From Ornithinimicrobium ciconiae (GTDB lineage Bacteria; Actinomycetota; Actinomycetes; Actinomycetales; Dermatophilaceae), in the NCBI RefSeq assembly GCF_007197575.1, contig NZ_CP041616.1:2728001-2792000 (forward strand): DNA of 64,000 nt. The letters run 5' to 3'. This document shows, piece by piece, positions 54,343 to 64,000 of the stretch. The first letter of the stretch is position 1. Every line of letters starts with the position of its first letter. A program made the translations under genes and the position numbers. The notes below the pieces were generated by a model, which was not told the origin of the DNA, searched no databases, and saw only the letters and a list, made by a program, of their open reading frames with translations.

Positions 54343-55314
54343 CTAGGGTGCGGGGAAGACGACATGACTGCGTGCCTCCTGCCGGGTCTCGTCGAGCATC
54401 GCCACCAGCCGGCCGTCGGGGCCGATCGCCGCCACCGGCTCGGGTCGGCCGGGCTGGGCGGCGGGCAGCCGTTTGCCGTGGCCGAGGTCGATGGTCTCCT
54501 GATCGCTGAGGTGCCGGACGGGGAAGACCTGCGCGGCGGCGTCCGCCAGCGGGATGAGGTGCGCGCCCGCTCCGTCAGCCTCGAGCTGCTCGAGGGTGAC
54601 GGCTCGCCCCAGGTCGAAATCGCCGACCGCGGTGCGACGCAGTGCCGTCAGGTGCCCCCCGACACCGAGGGCGCTGCCCAGGTCCCGGGCCAGGGCCCGC
54701 ACGTAGGTGCCCGAGCTCACGTGGACCTCGACGTCCAGGTCGAGGTGGGTGAACTCACCGGCCTCGACCCGGTGCAGACCGAGCAGGTCACAGCGGTGCA
54801 CGGTCACGGGGCGGGCCGGGATCTGCACGTCCTCACCGGCCCGCACCCGGGCATAGGCACGCTTGCCGTCGATCTTGATGGCACTGACGGCACTCGGCAC
54901 CTGCTGGATCGCGCCGGTCAGGTCGGCCAGCCCCGCGAGCACCTCGTCCTGCGTGAGGTGGGCGGCGCCGCTGATCGTCACGGTCTCGCCCTCGGCGTCG
55001 TCGGTTGTCGTGGTGACGCCGAGCCGGATCGTGGCGGTGTAGACCTTGTCGGCCCCCACCAGGAAGGTGAGCAGCTTGGTGGCCCGGTTGACCCCGAGCA
55101 CCAGGACCCCGGTGGCCATCGGATCCAGGGTGCCTGCGTGCCCGACCCGCCGGGTCGCGCACAACCGACGGGAGCGCCCGACCACGTCGTGACTGGTCCA
55201 GCCGGCGGGCTTGTCGACGATCAGCAGTCCGTCCCCGACCTGGTCACGGCGGGTGGCCGACGTGCCGGTCACCTCCGCAGCCGGACGGCTCGCCTCAGTC
55301 CCGTCCGTCGGCAT
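54343..55314 (-). CDS. truB: tRNA pseudouridine-55 synthase
   Basis: 323 residues. GLLIVDKPAGWTSHDVV, RVGHAGTLDPMATGVLVLGV with the catalytic Asp, and YTATIRLGVTTTTDDAEG are TruB blocks; SSGTYVRALARDLG follows, and a PUA-like C-terminus. It makes pseudouridine 55 in the T loop of tRNAs. ATG 55314 overlaps the rbfA end by 20 bases and gives a 28-residue low-complexity tail; a later GTG inside is possible. Confidence 0.95.
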   Translation of the reverse strand: MPTDGTEASRPAAEVTGTSATRRDQVGDGLLIVDKPAGWTSHDVVGRSRRLCATRRVGHAGTLDPMATGVLVLGVNRATKLLTFLVGADKVYTATIRLGVTTTTDDAEGETVTISGAAHLTQDEVLAGLADLTGAIQQVPSAVSAIKIDGKRAYARVRAGEDVQIPARPVTVHRCDLLGLHRVEAGEFTHLDLDVEVHVSSGTYVRALARDLGSALGVGGHLTALRRTAVGDFDLGRAVTLEQLEADGAGAHLIPLADAAAQVFPVRHLSDQETIDLGHGKRLPAAQPGRPEPVAAIGPDGRLVAMLDETRQEARSHVVFPAP

Positions 55315-55765
55315 ACTCGCCTGTCGGCTCGTCCGGCTCCTCGTCCTCCCGCGGCTTGCGGTAGGGATCCTCGTCGCCGGCATAGCCACCGGGGCTGCGG
55401 GTCGCGGCCAGCTCGGCGTCCCGCTCGTGCACCTGGCGGAAGACGTCCTCGAGGTGAGCGGCGTCCTCGGGGAGCGCGTCCGGCACGAACTCCAGGGTCG
55501 GCGTGAGTCGGATGCCCAGGCCCTTGCCCATGTGCGAGCGCAGTCGTCCACGGTAGGTCTGCAGGACCTCAGCCGCGTCGGCACGCTCCTGCTCACCACC
55601 GAGGACGGTGTAGAAGACGGTGGCCTGCTGCAGGTCTCCGGTCACTCGGACGTCCGTGATCGTGACGAAGCCGAGCCGTGGGTCCTTCACCAGCGTGCTC
55701 AGCCCCTGAGCCATCAGGACCTTGATGCGCTCGGCGACCTTGCGGGCGCGTGCGGGATCAGCCAT
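55295..55765 (-). CDS. rbfA: Ribosome-binding factor A
   Basis: 156 residues. The KH-like domain ARKVAERIKVLMAQGLSTLVKDPRLGFVTITDVRVTGDLQQATVFYTVLG is typical RbfA, followed by the LRSHMGKGLGIRLTPTLEFVPD end; residues about 118-156 are an acidic tail. It matures the 30S subunit and 16S rRNA 5' end. ATG 55765 has GGAGGAG upstream. Confidence 0.95.
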   Translation of the reverse strand: MADPARARKVAERIKVLMAQGLSTLVKDPRLGFVTITDVRVTGDLQQATVFYTVLGGEQERADAAEVLQTYRGRLRSHMGKGLGIRLTPTLEFVPDALPEDAAHLEDVFRQVHERDAELAATRSPGGYAGDEDPYRKPREDEEPDEPTGEYADGRD

Positions 55766-55828
55766 GTCTCCTCCTGGGTCGGGTTGCAACGAGCCAGTCT
55801 AAGTGTGCGCAGACCCGGTTGCTGACAT

Positions 55829-55867
55829 GCCGGAGCCCGGACACAGCAGGTGTGCCCGGGCTCCGGC
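55829..55867 (-). terminator. Hairpin between infB and rbfA
   Basis: GCCGGAGCCCGGACAC against GTGTGCCCGGGCTCCGGC forms a long GC stem with one bulge and an AGCAGG loop, 13 bases after the infB stop. It may partly end transcription or mark an RNase site between infB and rbfA. Confidence 0.65.
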
Positions 55868-55879
55868 GAGTCGTCACGA

Positions 55880-58834
55880 TCAGGCGCGCGGGATCTCGCG
55901 CATCTCGTAGGTGGTGATGAGGTCATCCGTCTGGACGTCGTTGAACGAGCCCAGGTTGATGCCGCACTCGAAGCCCTCGCGGACCTCGGTGACGTCGTCC
56001 TTGAACCGCCGCAGGCCGGCGATCTCCAGACCCTCGGTGATGACCACGCCGTTGCGGGTGATCCGGGCCTTGGCGCCGCGGCGGATCTCGCCGCTGCGGA
56101 CCAGGGAGCCCGCCACGTTGCCGAACTTGGAGGAGCGGAAGATCTCGCGGATCTCCGCGGTGCCCGTCTCGATCTCCTCGTACTCCGGCTTGAGCATGCC
56201 CTTCAGCGCGCTCTCGATGTCCTCGATGGCCTGGTAGATCACGCCGTAGTAGCGGATCTCCACACCCTCACGCTCGGCAACCTCGGCGTTCTGCCCCTCG
56301 GCCCGGACGTTGTAGCCCAGGATGATGGCATCCGAGGCCGCGGCCAGGTTGATGTTGTTGAGGGTGATCGCGCCGACACCACGGTCGATGATCCGCAGGT
56401 CGACCTCGTCGCCGACGTCGATCTGCAGCAGCGCGTCCTCGAGCGCCTCGACCGAGCCGGACACGTCGCCCTTCAGGATCAGGTTGAGCGTGTCGACCTT
56501 GCCGGCAGCCAGAGCCTCGTTGAGGCTCTCCAGGCTGATCCGCTTGCGGGCCTTGGCCAGCGAGGCCTGCCGGTCGGCGCTCTCGCGCTTCTCGGCGATC
56601 TGCCGCGCGGTGCGGTCGTCGGGAGCCACCAAGAAGGTGTCACCCGCCCGCGGCACCGAGGCCAGACCCAGCACCTGCACCGGACGCGACGGGGTCGCCT
56701 CCTGCACGTTGGTGCCGTGCTCGTCGAGCATGGCGCGCACGCGGCCGTGAGCCGAGCCCGCCACGATGGCGTCCCCGACCCGCAGGGTGCCCTGCTGGAC
56801 CAGCACCGTGGCCACCGGGCCACGACCGCGGTCCAGGTTGGCCTCGATGGCCACACCACGAGCGTCCTTGTTGGGGTTGGCCCGCAGGTCCAGGGCCGCG
56901 TCCGCGGTCAGCAGGACCGCCTCGAGCAGCGTGTCGATGTTCTCGTTGTTCTTGGCGGACACGTCCACGAACATCGTCTCGCCGCCATACTCCTCGGCGA
57001 TCAGGTTGTATTCGGTCAGCTGCTGGCGCACCTTGGCGGGGTTGGCGCCGTCAACATCGATCTTGTTGACCGCCACCACGATCGGCACGTCCGCAGCCTG
57101 GGCGTGGTTGAGCGCCTCGATCGTCTGCGGCATGACACCGTCGTTGGCCGCGACCACCAGGATCGCGATGTCGGTCACCTTGGCACCACGGGCACGCATG
57201 GCGGTGAACGCCTCGTGACCCGGGGTGTCGATGAAGGTGATCGGGCGGTCATCGCCCTCGTGGTTGGTGTGCACCTGGTAGGCACCGATGTGCTGGGTGA
57301 TGCCACCGGTCTCGCTGGCACCGACGTCGGCCTGACGGATCGCGTCGAGCAGTCGGGTCTTGCCGTGGTCAACGTGACCCATGACGGTCACGACCGGGGG
57401 ACGTGCCTCCAGGTCCTCGTCGGTCTCGGCCTCGGTCTCGGCATCGAGGTCGATGTTGAAGGAGCTGAAGAGCTCGCGCTCCTCCTCCTCCGGCGAGACA
57501 ACCCGGATGTCATAGCCCAGCTCCGAGCCGAGCACGCCGAACGCGTCCTCGTCCAGGGACTGGGTCGCCGTCGCCATCTCACCGAGGTGGAACAGCACGG
57601 TCACCAGCGATGCCGGGTCGACGTTGATCTTGTCGGCGAAGTCGCTCAGCGAGGCGCCACGGCGCACCGTGATCGTCATGCCGTTGCCGCGGGGGACGCT
57701 GACACCGCCGATGGCGGGTGCCTGCATCTGCTCGAACTCAGCGCGCTTGGCCCTCTTGGACTTGCGCCCGCGGACCTTTCCGCCGCCTCGACCGAACGCA
57801 CCCTGGGTGCCACCGCGACCACGCGGACCGCCACCACCCGGGCGACCTCCGCCACCACCGCGGTAGCCGCCGGGGCCACCACCGGGAGCACCGGGGCCAC
57901 CACCGGGAGCACCGGGACGACCGCGACCACCAGGACCACGGGCCGGGCGCTCGCCCGGACGCGGCACAGCGGCACGGTCGGGCATCATGCCCGGGTTCGG
58001 GCGGGGACCGCCCGGACGCGGACCGCCGGGACGGGGACCGCCAGGACCAGCCTGACCGCCACGGGTCCCGCCGGGACGGGGCATCCCCTGCGAGGGAGCG
58101 AACGGGTTGTTGCCCGGACGGGGAGCACCACCACGCTCACCGCGCTCACCCCGGTCGGGGCGCTCGGTGCGGGGACGCTCTCGACCCATGCCCTGCGACG
58201 GAGCGAACGGGTTGTTGCCCGGACGGGGACCCGGCTTGCCGCCGGGACGCGGGCCGGAGCCCTCGCGACCGGCAGGTCGCTCGGACGCAGCCGGACGCTC
58301 CGGTGTCGGACGCGGCCCGGGGCGTGCGCCGGGGGTGGGGGCTGCCTTGGCAGCCGGCTCCGCGGCACTATCCGGTCCGGCGTCAGCGGCGGCCGGGGTC
58401 GGGGTCGGGGTCGGTGCCGACGGTGTCGCCGGCTGCGTGTCCGCGGCGGCGGGCGCCTGCGCCGCCGGCTCCGAGGGGGTCGCCGCGGCGGTGCCCGGAC
58501 CGGGCTTCACGCCAGGCTTGGCCGCTTCGGTCCCGCCGGGCTTGGCTGCCGGGGTGCCACCGGGCTTGGCCGGCGTCCCGCCGGGCTTGGCTGCCGGGGT
58601 GCCACCGGGCTTGGCCGCGGTCGTCTTCTCTGCTGCCTTGGGGGCAGCGCTCTTGGGGGCCTCGGCAGTCTTCGCCGCGGCCGGAGGATTTTCTCTGATC
58701 TTGCGGACCACGGGAGGCTCGATGGTCGACGATGCCGACCGGACGAACTCTCCCTGCTCCTTCAGGTGGGCGAGCAGCTGCTTGCTCTCAACCCCGAGCT
58801 CTTTCGCGAGCTCATAGACCCGAACCTTAGCCAC
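55880..58834 (-). CDS. infB: Translation initiation factor IF-2
   Basis: 984 residues. N-terminal IF2_N domain ([25 protein letters not shown]), then about 330 residues rich in Pro, Ala and Gly with KPGGTPA repeats and three [16 protein letters not shown] repeats, then a second IF2_N-like domain, the G domain with GHVDHGKT at about 485, DTPGHEAF and NKID, and the C-terminal fMet-tRNA binding domains. It brings initiator tRNA to the 30S subunit. GTG start with AAGGAG. Confidence 0.97.
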   Translation of the reverse strand: MAKVRVYELAKELGVESKQLLAHLKEQGEFVRSASSTIEPPVVRKIRENPPAAAKTAEAPKSAAPKAAEKTTAAKPGGTPAAKPGGTPAKPGGTPAAKPGGTEAAKPGVKPGPGTAAATPSEPAAQAPAAADTQPATPSAPTPTPTPAAADAGPDSAAEPAAKAAPTPGARPGPRPTPERPAASERPAGREGSGPRPGGKPGPRPGNNPFAPSQGMGRERPRTERPDRGERGERGGAPRPGNNPFAPSQGMPRPGGTRGGQAGPGGPRPGGPRPGGPRPNPGMMPDRAAVPRPGERPARGPGGRGRPGAPGGGPGAPGGGPGGYRGGGGGRPGGGGPRGRGGTQGAFGRGGGKVRGRKSKRAKRAEFEQMQAPAIGGVSVPRGNGMTITVRRGASLSDFADKINVDPASLVTVLFHLGEMATATQSLDEDAFGVLGSELGYDIRVVSPEEEERELFSSFNIDLDAETEAETDEDLEARPPVVTVMGHVDHGKTRLLDAIRQADVGASETGGITQHIGAYQVHTNHEGDDRPITFIDTPGHEAFTAMRARGAKVTDIAILVVAANDGVMPQTIEALNHAQAADVPIVVAVNKIDVDGANPAKVRQQLTEYNLIAEEYGGETMFVDVSAKNNENIDTLLEAVLLTADAALDLRANPNKDARGVAIEANLDRGRGPVATVLVQQGTLRVGDAIVAGSAHGRVRAMLDEHGTNVQEATPSRPVQVLGLASVPRAGDTFLVAPDDRTARQIAEKRESADRQASLAKARKRISLESLNEALAAGKVDTLNLILKGDVSGSVEALEDALLQIDVGDEVDLRIIDRGVGAITLNNINLAAASDAIILGYNVRAEGQNAEVAEREGVEIRYYGVIYQAIEDIESALKGMLKPEYEEIETGTAEIREIFRSSKFGNVAGSLVRSGEIRRGAKARITRNGVVITEGLEIAGLRRFKDDVTEVREGFECGINLGSFNDVQTDDLITTYEMREIPRA

Positions 58835-59054
58835 AATTCTCCTTCGTTGGGCGTCTCGGTCCGAGCCTCTTCGGGCACGTGACCGGGACTAGTGCTGGTG
58901 GGTGCTCATTGCTGAGTACTCATCGGGTGCTCATCAGCGTCAAACCCGCTTCCGGTTCCTCGATGACAGGGCCACTCGGCCCCGCCTGCTGCGGACGGAC
59001 CTGGTGGTCCGCCCGTCTGTCGTCCGATCCTCCTGCGGACCGGACGGTCCCTCG

Positions 59055-59081
59055 TGCTGGGTCAGTCCTGCTGACCCAGCA
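59055..59081 (-). terminator. Hairpin over the ylxR stop codon
   Basis: TGCTGGGTCAG and CTGACCCAGCA form a perfect 11-bp stem with a five-base loop that includes the ylxR stop on the minus strand. It could attenuate transcription into infB. Confidence 0.6.
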
Positions 59082-59373
59082 ACGCCTCCAGCGCGGTAGT
59101 GTCTGGCCGGCCGGACCGTTTCAGGGCCCGGCCGAACGCACCACGCTGGATGGCAGCCGTCACGCACTCCGGTGTGAGGTGCACTGACGCACCCCGCCCC
59201 GGCTGGCGCCGCCGTGGGTCCGGGACCACGCTCCACCCCGGTGGGGCTTCTGTGTGGTCCGCGGCGACGACGCGCAACAGTGCGGTCTGCTCCGTGCGGC
59301 GCCGACATCCCACGCAGATGCGCACCGGAGTGCGCCCCACCGGGTCGTCGGACGACGGAACAACCTGCACCAC
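59062..59373 (-). CDS. ylxR: YlxR family protein (DUF448)
   Basis: 103 residues. RTCVGC-type opening RICVGCRRR, LLRVVA, GRGASVHLTPECVTAAIQRGAFGRALKR are YlxR blocks. It is a small RNA-binding protein encoded between nusA and infB in most Gram-positive bacteria, reported to affect RNase P in one species. Two adjacent GTG codons (59373, 59370) could start it. Nine bases after nusA. Confidence 0.93.
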   Translation of the reverse strand: MVQVVPSSDDPVGRTPVRICVGCRRRTEQTALLRVVAADHTEAPPGWSVVPDPRRRQPGRGASVHLTPECVTAAIQRGAFGRALKRSGRPDTTALEALLGQQD

Positions 59374-59382
59374 TCTACAGGG

Positions 59383-60417
59383 TCACTCGCCCTGGGCCAC
59401 GCCAGACGGGTGTTCGCCCGCACGGTCATCGGCGGCGGTGTCCGGTCGGATATCGATTCGCCAGCCGGTCAGCTTGTGCGCCAGGCGCGCATTCTGGCCC
59501 TCACGACCGATCGCGAGGGAGAGTTGATAGTCAGGGACCACGACGCGGGCCTGTCGAGCCCGGTCGTCGACGATCGTGACGGACTCCACCCGGGAGGGCG
59601 ACAGCGCTGAGGCCACGAACTCCGCCGGGTCGTCGCTGTAGTCGACGATGTCGATCTTCTCGCCCTGCAGCTCGGCCATCACGGCGCGCACCCGCTGACC
59701 CATCGGGCCGATGCAGGCGCCCTTGGCGTTGACGCCGGACACCATGGCGCGCACCGCGATCTTGGTGCGGTGGCCCGCCTCGCGGGCGAGCGCCTCGATC
59801 TTGACAGTGCCGTCGGCGATCTCGGGCACCTCGAGGGCAAACAGGCGCCGCACCAGGTTGGGGTGGGTCCGCGAGAGGGTGATCTGTGGGCCGCGGGGGC
59901 CGCGTTTCACCCCGACGACGAAGCAGCGCAGGCGCTGCCCGTGCTCGTAGGCCTCCCCCGGCACCTGCTCCGAGGTCGGCAGCTCACCCTCGACCGAGCC
60001 GAAGTCGACCAGCACGTGCCGCGGGTCGTTGGACTGCTGGATGACCCCGGAGACGATGTCACCCTCGCGGGCCCGGAAGTCACCGAGGATCGCGTCGTCC
60101 TCGAGCTCGCGCATCCGCTGCACGATGACCTGCCTGGCGGTCGCCGCGGCGACCCGGCCGAAGCCCTCGGGGGTGTCGACGAACTCGGGACCGGGCTCAC
60201 CGCGCAGCCCGGTCTCCTCATCGACCTCGCCAGCCTCTCGGGCCCAGACCGTCACGTGGCCGCTCTTGCGGTCCAGCTCGACGCGGGCGTGCGGATAGTG
60301 CCCCTCGGCCCGCTCGTAGGCCATGAGCAGCGCCTGCTCAATGGCCTCCACGATGGTCTCGAGCGGGATCTCCCGCTCCCGCTCCAGCTGCCGCAGCACG
60401 GCGATGTCGATGTCCAT
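59383..60417 (-). CDS. nusA: Transcription termination/antitermination factor NusA
   Basis: 344 residues: N-terminal RNA polymerase-binding domain (about 1-130), S1 domain (about 135-200) and two KH domains ([59 protein letters not shown]). It lacks the acidic C-terminal repeats of E. coli NusA, as is normal in actinobacteria. ATG overlaps the rimP stop by one base (TGATG). Confidence 0.97.
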   Translation of the reverse strand: MDIDIAVLRQLEREREIPLETIVEAIEQALLMAYERAEGHYPHARVELDRKSGHVTVWAREAGEVDEETGLRGEPGPEFVDTPEGFGRVAAATARQVIVQRMRELEDDAILGDFRAREGDIVSGVIQQSNDPRHVLVDFGSVEGELPTSEQVPGEAYEHGQRLRCFVVGVKRGPRGPQITLSRTHPNLVRRLFALEVPEIADGTVKIEALAREAGHRTKIAVRAMVSGVNAKGACIGPMGQRVRAVMAELQGEKIDIVDYSDDPAEFVASALSPSRVESVTIVDDRARQARVVVPDYQLSLAIGREGQNARLAHKLTGWRIDIRPDTAADDRAGEHPSGVAQGE

Positions 60418-60980
60418 CAGTCGTCCTTCCCACCCGGGCGGGTGAACTCCACCTGCACCTTGGCCGCGGAGACGCGGTCATAGGGCAGGAGATCGTCGGG
60501 GGCCTCGTCAAGCCGTATGCCGTCGGGCCCGACCTCGATCAGGCGGCCCTCGATGGGGCCTGCGGTGATGCCACTGGCCCGCGTGGGCGCCGGCTGGGTG
60601 GCCTCCGCGCCGCTGGCGGGGGGTGCGCTCACCTCGAGCTTGACGAGGCGGCCGACGTTGCGGCGGAACTGGGCGGGTGTGGTCAGCGGGTGGTCGACTC
60701 CCAGGGAGCTGACCTCCAGGGTGTAGGCCAAGTTGCCCAGCGGGTCGACCTCGTCCATCGCGGCCCCCACGGCGCGACTCGCCTCGGCGACCTCATCGAG
60801 GGTCAGCGGCTCCACGGTGCTGGTCAGGTCGTCGGAGGGCAGGTCAGCCACGTCTCGGGCGACACCGACGCGGACCAGGCGACGCTTGCCGGCAGGGTGC
60901 ACGGCCACGTCCTCGACGACGACCCCGCTGCCCGCCACCGCGGCGGATGCCACCTCGCGGATCTGCTCGGCCTGTCCCAT
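60417..60980 (-). CDS. rimP: Ribosome maturation factor RimP
   Basis: 187 residues. [67 protein letters not shown] are the RimP N-terminal domain; the rest is the SH3-like domain with an Ala/Pro-rich insertion ([15 protein letters not shown]). It helps assemble the 30S subunit. First gene of rimP-nusA-ylxR-infB. ATG 60980. TAGAGT on the minus strand near 61054 may be the -10 of the operon. Confidence 0.95.
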   Translation of the reverse strand: MGQAEQIREVASAAVAGSGVVVEDVAVHPAGKRRLVRVGVARDVADLPSDDLTSTVEPLTLDEVAEASRAVGAAMDEVDPLGNLAYTLEVSSLGVDHPLTTPAQFRRNVGRLVKLEVSAPPASGAEATQPAPTRASGITAGPIEGRLIEVGPDGIRLDEAPDDLLPYDRVSAAKVQVEFTRPGGKDD

Positions 60981-61085
60981 GGTGGGCGCCTCCCTCTTCT
61001 GCTGTCGCGATCTTGTCGGTCCGATCGTGCCGGGTAGTGCCCGGAAGGGCCACTCTAGCCCCACTGGTGTGTCAGGATCGCCGTC

Positions 61086-62192
61086 ATGGCCGCTGCGATC
61101 TCCCGTCGTTCTGCGCTGGCCGCTCTCGGGGTGGGGCTCGGCGCGGCACTGGCGGGTTGCGACACCGCCCGGACACCTGAGGAGAGCACCGCCGCACCAG
61201 GACCCCGCCAACCGGACCTGACCGCTGACCCCGAGCCCTCGCCGGTCTCCGCGCCCGACTCGGCAGAGCTGTTGCTGGCCCTGGCCCGTGCCCAGCACCT
61301 TGCGGCGACCAGCCGGGCGATCACCGGTGCCGCGGGATGGCGGCGCACCGCCCACCAGCAGGTGCAGGCCTCGCTCGATGAGCAGGTCCAGGTGCTGGAG
61401 GAGCTGCTGCGCGCCGGCAACGTGCCGGTGCCGACGCTCAGCCCGCCCACCACCAACGACGGGGATGCGGCCACGGCCACCGGTCCCGACGGGGCCGCCT
61501 CAGCCACCGGAGACGGCGCGCCGACCACCGGAGGGGGCCCCGGGGACCGGGCACGGTCGACGGGTGACGGCAGTGCGACTACGGTCTCTCCCGCTGATCG
61601 GGCCACCGCCCAGCTCGGCGACCTGAGCCGCAGCTGCCTGCTGGACGTCACGCCGGAGGTGCTGGGGGCGCTCACCGCGGTCTCGGCTCCCAACCTGCCG
61701 GTGCTGATCGCCATCGCCGGGCAGCGCGGCGCCACCGCGGCACTGTTCGGCGCGGAGCCGGACTGGCCCGACCTGACCGGTCCCACCGACGCGGCTGCGG
61801 CCGGCTTGCTCTCGGCCTACCACCCCGCGGTCTACGGATTCGAGGTGCTGGCGGCCCGGTCACGCGGGGACGAGCGCGCGGCATACGAGCGGGTGCTGGA
61901 CCCCCTGCGACAGGCGACCCGCCAGATCACCGCCCTGGCCGGCGACGCAGCCGCCCCGCCACCCCTGGGCTATGGGATGCCGGAGGGCACCGACAGCGCG
62001 GAGGGACGGGCCCGCATCGCCGGGGACCTGACGGCGACGCTGGCTCCCACCATCATGGCTGCCACCCAGACCTTCACCGGCGACCTCGACGCCGTCACCG
62101 GGACGGTGCGCCTGCTCGCCCAGGCGGTGCAGCTGGCCCGGCCGTGGACCCCGATGACCGGCTTCCCCGGTCTGCAGGTGCCGGGTGCCTGA
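61086..62192 (+). CDS. Ferritin-like DUF4439 lipoprotein
   Basis: 368 residues. A signal with a twin Arg (SRRSALAAL) ends in lipobox LAGC (Cys25), so it may be Tat-exported and lipidated. The middle has a Ser/Thr/Gly/Asp-rich linker (about 115-180); two helical parts, about 55-110 and 180-365 (QLGDLSRSCLLDVTPEVLGALTAVSAPNLPVLIAIAGQR; ...AAGLLSAYHPAVYGFEVLAARSRGDERAAYERVLDPLR), form the DUF4439 ferritin-like bundle. Function unknown. Divergent from rimP; overlaps the next gene by eight bases. Confidence 0.83.
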   Translation: MAAAISRRSALAALGVGLGAALAGCDTARTPEESTAAPGPRQPDLTADPEPSPVSAPDSAELLLALARAQHLAATSRAITGAAGWRRTAHQQVQASLDEQVQVLEELLRAGNVPVPTLSPPTTNDGDAATATGPDGAASATGDGAPTTGGGPGDRARSTGDGSATTVSPADRATAQLGDLSRSCLLDVTPEVLGALTAVSAPNLPVLIAIAGQRGATAALFGAEPDWPDLTGPTDAAAAGLLSAYHPAVYGFEVLAARSRGDERAAYERVLDPLRQATRQITALAGDAAAPPPLGYGMPEGTDSAEGRARIAGDLTATLAPTIMAATQTFTGDLDAVTGTVRLLAQAVQLARPWTPMTGFPGLQVPGA

Positions 62193-63153
62193 GCGTCCCG
62201 ACCTGCCCCGCGCCGTGACCGATCTGGTCCCGCAGGGCCTGATCACTCAGGTGTTGGGCCACGTCCCGGCCGAGGGGTATGCCGGTGGTCTGGCCTGGCT
62301 CCCCACCGTCCCGCGGTTGGTGGCGGAGCTGGTGGAGCAGTGGCGCCTGGAGGTGACCGGACCAGCGACCCACGGCTACGCGGCCCTCGTGCTGCCCGTC
62401 GAGACTCCCGGGGGCCCCGCCGTGCTCAAGATCGCCTGGCCGCACCCCGAGGGGAGGGACGAGCACCGCACCCTGGGCCTATGGGGCGGACACGGAGCCG
62501 TCCGGTTGCTCGCAGCGGACCCCTCGCGCTGGGCCCTGCTGCTGGAGCGTCTCGACCCTCGTGACCTCAACGGTCCCCCGGTCTCAGTCCTCGACTCCTG
62601 CGAGCAGATCGGGCGGCTGGCGGCCCTGCTGGACCGCCCGGCGCCGCCGTGGACGAGCCTGAGCGCCAGCGACCACCTCGCGACCCTGGTCGCCGACCTC
62701 GACGCTCTCCGCGCGGGGGACCGGGCGCGGTCGCTGCCGCGCGCGCTGCTCGAGCGCGGCCGGTCGCTGGCCACCGACCTGGCCACGGAGCCGGGCATCG
62801 ACGCCCGGCTGGTGCACAGCGACCTGCACCAGGAGAACGTCCTCTGGCGCCCCGACCCCGGCGAGTGGGTGGCCATCGATCCGCAGACGATCGCCGCCGA
62901 CCCGGCCTGGGTGGTGGCCCCGGCGCTGTGGAACCGGTGGCCGGAGTCGGCCGCCGCCCACGACACCCGGGTCCACCTGCGCCTGCGGCTGGAGGTTCTG
63001 TGCGAGGCCGCTGATCTTGATCCGGACCGTGGCCGCGCCTTCGCCGAGATCCGGATGCTGCGCAACGCGGTCTGGGAGATCCAGGAGGGCACCGCCACGG
63101 CCGCGGGCCTGACCCGTCACGTGACCCTGATCAAGGCCTTCCAGCCCGCTTAG
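62185..63153 (+). CDS. Aminoglycoside phosphotransferase-like kinase
   Basis: 322 residues. Kinase-like fold with ALVLPVETPGGPAVLKIAWP (ATP lysine), LVHSDLHQENVLW (catalytic Asp-His loop) and WVAIDPQT (metal-binding Asp). It resembles APH(6)/hydroxyurea-type streptomycin kinases, which phosphorylate aminoglycosides, but chromosomal relatives are often not resistance genes. GTG start inside the end of the DUF4439 gene. Stop codon overlaps the stop of the converging DUF1206 gene. Confidence 0.85.
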   Translation: MPERPDLPRAVTDLVPQGLITQVLGHVPAEGYAGGLAWLPTVPRLVAELVEQWRLEVTGPATHGYAALVLPVETPGGPAVLKIAWPHPEGRDEHRTLGLWGGHGAVRLLAADPSRWALLLERLDPRDLNGPPVSVLDSCEQIGRLAALLDRPAPPWTSLSASDHLATLVADLDALRAGDRARSLPRALLERGRSLATDLATEPGIDARLVHSDLHQENVLWRPDPGEWVAIDPQTIAADPAWVVAPALWNRWPESAAAHDTRVHLRLRLEVLCEAADLDPDRGRAFAEIRMLRNAVWEIQEGTATAAGLTRHVTLIKAFQPA

Positions 63154-63971
63154 CTCATCGACTCCGCCATGGTCGAGTAGCGCGCCCGGGCGAAGGAGTA
63201 GAGACCATAGGTGGCCAGCCCCGCCGCGACGAGGAGCAGCAGCACCACTCCGAACGGCTGGTCCCGCAACGCCTTCAGGGCCGCGTCCATGCCCGTCTGC
63301 TGGTCGGCGTCGGCGGTGATGGCGGCGACCCCGAAGAGCACCCCGACGATGCCCAGCGCCACCCCCTTGGCGATGTAGCCGGTCGTGCCCACCACCGTGA
63401 CCGTCCGGGTCACCTCGCGCCCTCCCGTGGCGTGCAGGTCCTCGAGGAACTTTTGCGTGGCGCCCTTATAGACGTGGTAGACGCCCACCCCCAGGACGAC
63501 CAGAGCGAGGACCGCGACCAGGATCCGTCCAGCCGGTGCCGTCATCAGCGTCGAGGTCGCCTCGGTCGACGTCTCCCCGCTGTCCGCCCCTGAGCCGGTG
63601 ACCACCCGGAAGGCGGTCCAGCCCATCGCTCCGTAGACGACCGCCTTGGCCACCGCCTTGCCCCGACCGAGCAGCTGGTCCTTGGCCGACTCGTGTCGCG
63701 GCAGCACGGCCTCGACGAGGTGCCACACCGCCAGCGCGACGAAGGCGGCCGAGATCAGCCACAGCAGGACCCCGCCCATGGGCGTGCCACTGAGCTGGTG
63801 CAGCGCGCCCGACTCGTCCGCCTCCCCGGACCCGCCCATCGCCACCTGCACCGCAATGCAGGCGATCAGCAGGTGCACCAGCCCGCTCGCAGCGAACCCG
63901 ATCCGGGCAAGAATCTCGAGGGCGTCGCTCCGTCGGGCGCGCGCGGCGAGGTCCTGGGGGTCATTGCTCAC
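63150..63971 (-). CDS. DUF1206 membrane protein
   Basis: 273 residues with six hydrophobic segments in three pairs, each pair resembling a DUF1206 repeat: RIGFAASGLVHLLIACIAVQVA, KAVAKAVVYGAMGWTAFRVV and TGYIAKGVALGIVGVLFGVAA share the G-x(2)-(G/A)-(K/L)-G pattern. Function unknown. GTG 63971 lies within a palindrome. Confidence 0.88.
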   Translation of the reverse strand: MSNDPQDLAARARRSDALEILARIGFAASGLVHLLIACIAVQVAMGGSGEADESGALHQLSGTPMGGVLLWLISAAFVALAVWHLVEAVLPRHESAKDQLLGRGKAVAKAVVYGAMGWTAFRVVTGSGADSGETSTEATSTLMTAPAGRILVAVLALVVLGVGVYHVYKGATQKFLEDLHATGGREVTRTVTVVGTTGYIAKGVALGIVGVLFGVAAITADADQQTGMDAALKALRDQPFGVVLLLLVAAGLATYGLYSFARARYSTMAESMS

Positions 63972-63987
63972 CTGGTGATCTCACCAG
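63972..63987 (-). promoter_or_regulatory. Palindrome at the start of the DUF1206 gene
   Basis: CTGGTGA-TC-TCACCAG is a perfect seven-base inverted repeat directly upstream of the GTG. It could be an operator or affect translation start. Confidence 0.35.
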
Positions 63988-64000
63988 ATGCGGAGCGGGT

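Noticed and set aside
55850..58882. 1010-codon plus-strand frame opposite infB
   Set aside because: Produced by the repetitive GC-rich infB linker; sequence is low complexity ([17 protein letters not shown]) with no domain.
62185..63153. Acquired aminoglycoside-resistance gene
   Set aside because: Codon use and setting are chromosomal, no mobile element flanks it, and the match is to the kinase fold only; kept as APH-like without a resistance claim.

Overview
The window is high-GC DNA from an actinomycete. The evidence is gene content and order: hrcA-dnaJ under a CIRCE operator, rplU-rpmA-obgE-proB-proA downstream of a very long RNase E/G, the TIGR03960/TIGR03936 radical-SAM pair, DUF3097, DUF3626, DUF4439 and DUF1206 proteins, many GTG/TTG starts, and many genes that appear to be read from leaderless mRNAs. 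The set looks like a chromosomal core of a Micrococcales member, perhaps Intrasporangiaceae-like, but the genus cannot be fixed from the sequence alone. No phage, plasmid, rRNA or CRISPR array was seen.

Layout. 1-6000: 3' to 5' heat-shock block (hrcA, dnaJ, start of rsmE), then DUF3097, a DUF4870 membrane protein and hemW. 6.1-11.2 kb: polyphosphate kinase ppk2 and a GntR-controlled five-gene operon carrying two ABC exporters. 11.2-14.6 kb: a 1047-residue LuxR-family ATPase regulator with a small 49-residue ORF in front of it. 14.8-18 kb: lepA-trmB and a PemK/MazF-like protein. 18-24.3 kb: a lipoprotein, an MFS transporter, a Phd/PIN toxin-antitoxin pair, then sigma factor-ogt-tag (a likely alkylation-repair group), mgtE and tRNA-Ala. 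24.5-28.9 kb: phosphatase-rsfS-nadD, a GT2 glycosyltransferase, a methyltransferase and DUF3626. 28.9-39.3 kb: SGNH lipase-like protein, DoxX-like protein, proA, proB, obgE, rpmA, rplU, rne. 39.6-48.3 kb: the two radical-SAM-associated genes, separated by serC-serA, a frameshifted FitB-type PIN toxin, a lipoprotein and an acyltransferase. 48.4-50.2 kb: a tandem pair of related membrane/PH-like proteins and a Pr6Pr membrane protein. 50.3-61 kb: fadD-type ligase, rodA, ribF, truB, rbfA, infB, ylxR, nusA, rimP, all on the minus strand in transcription order rimP to fadD. 61-64 kb: a DUF4439 lipoprotein, an APH-like kinase and a DUF1206 membrane protein.

How the parts work together. Most genes serve translation and its assembly factors (rplU, rpmA, obgE, rsfS, lepA, infB, nusA, rimP, rbfA, truB), proline and serine synthesis, heme and NAD synthesis, and envelope functions. 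The accessory interest lies in (i) the sigma-ogt-tag repair group, (ii) the one-regulator/two-exporter operon with a clear palindromic operator, (iii) a disturbed 40.5-46.4 kb segment that splits a usually contiguous gene pair and contains a broken toxin and IS-like end repeats, and (iv) two related four-cysteine lipoproteins each lying tail-to-tail with a toxin-family gene. A striking general feature is a TANNNT -10 box ending exactly six bases before the start codon of at least nine genes, which argues for leaderless transcription.
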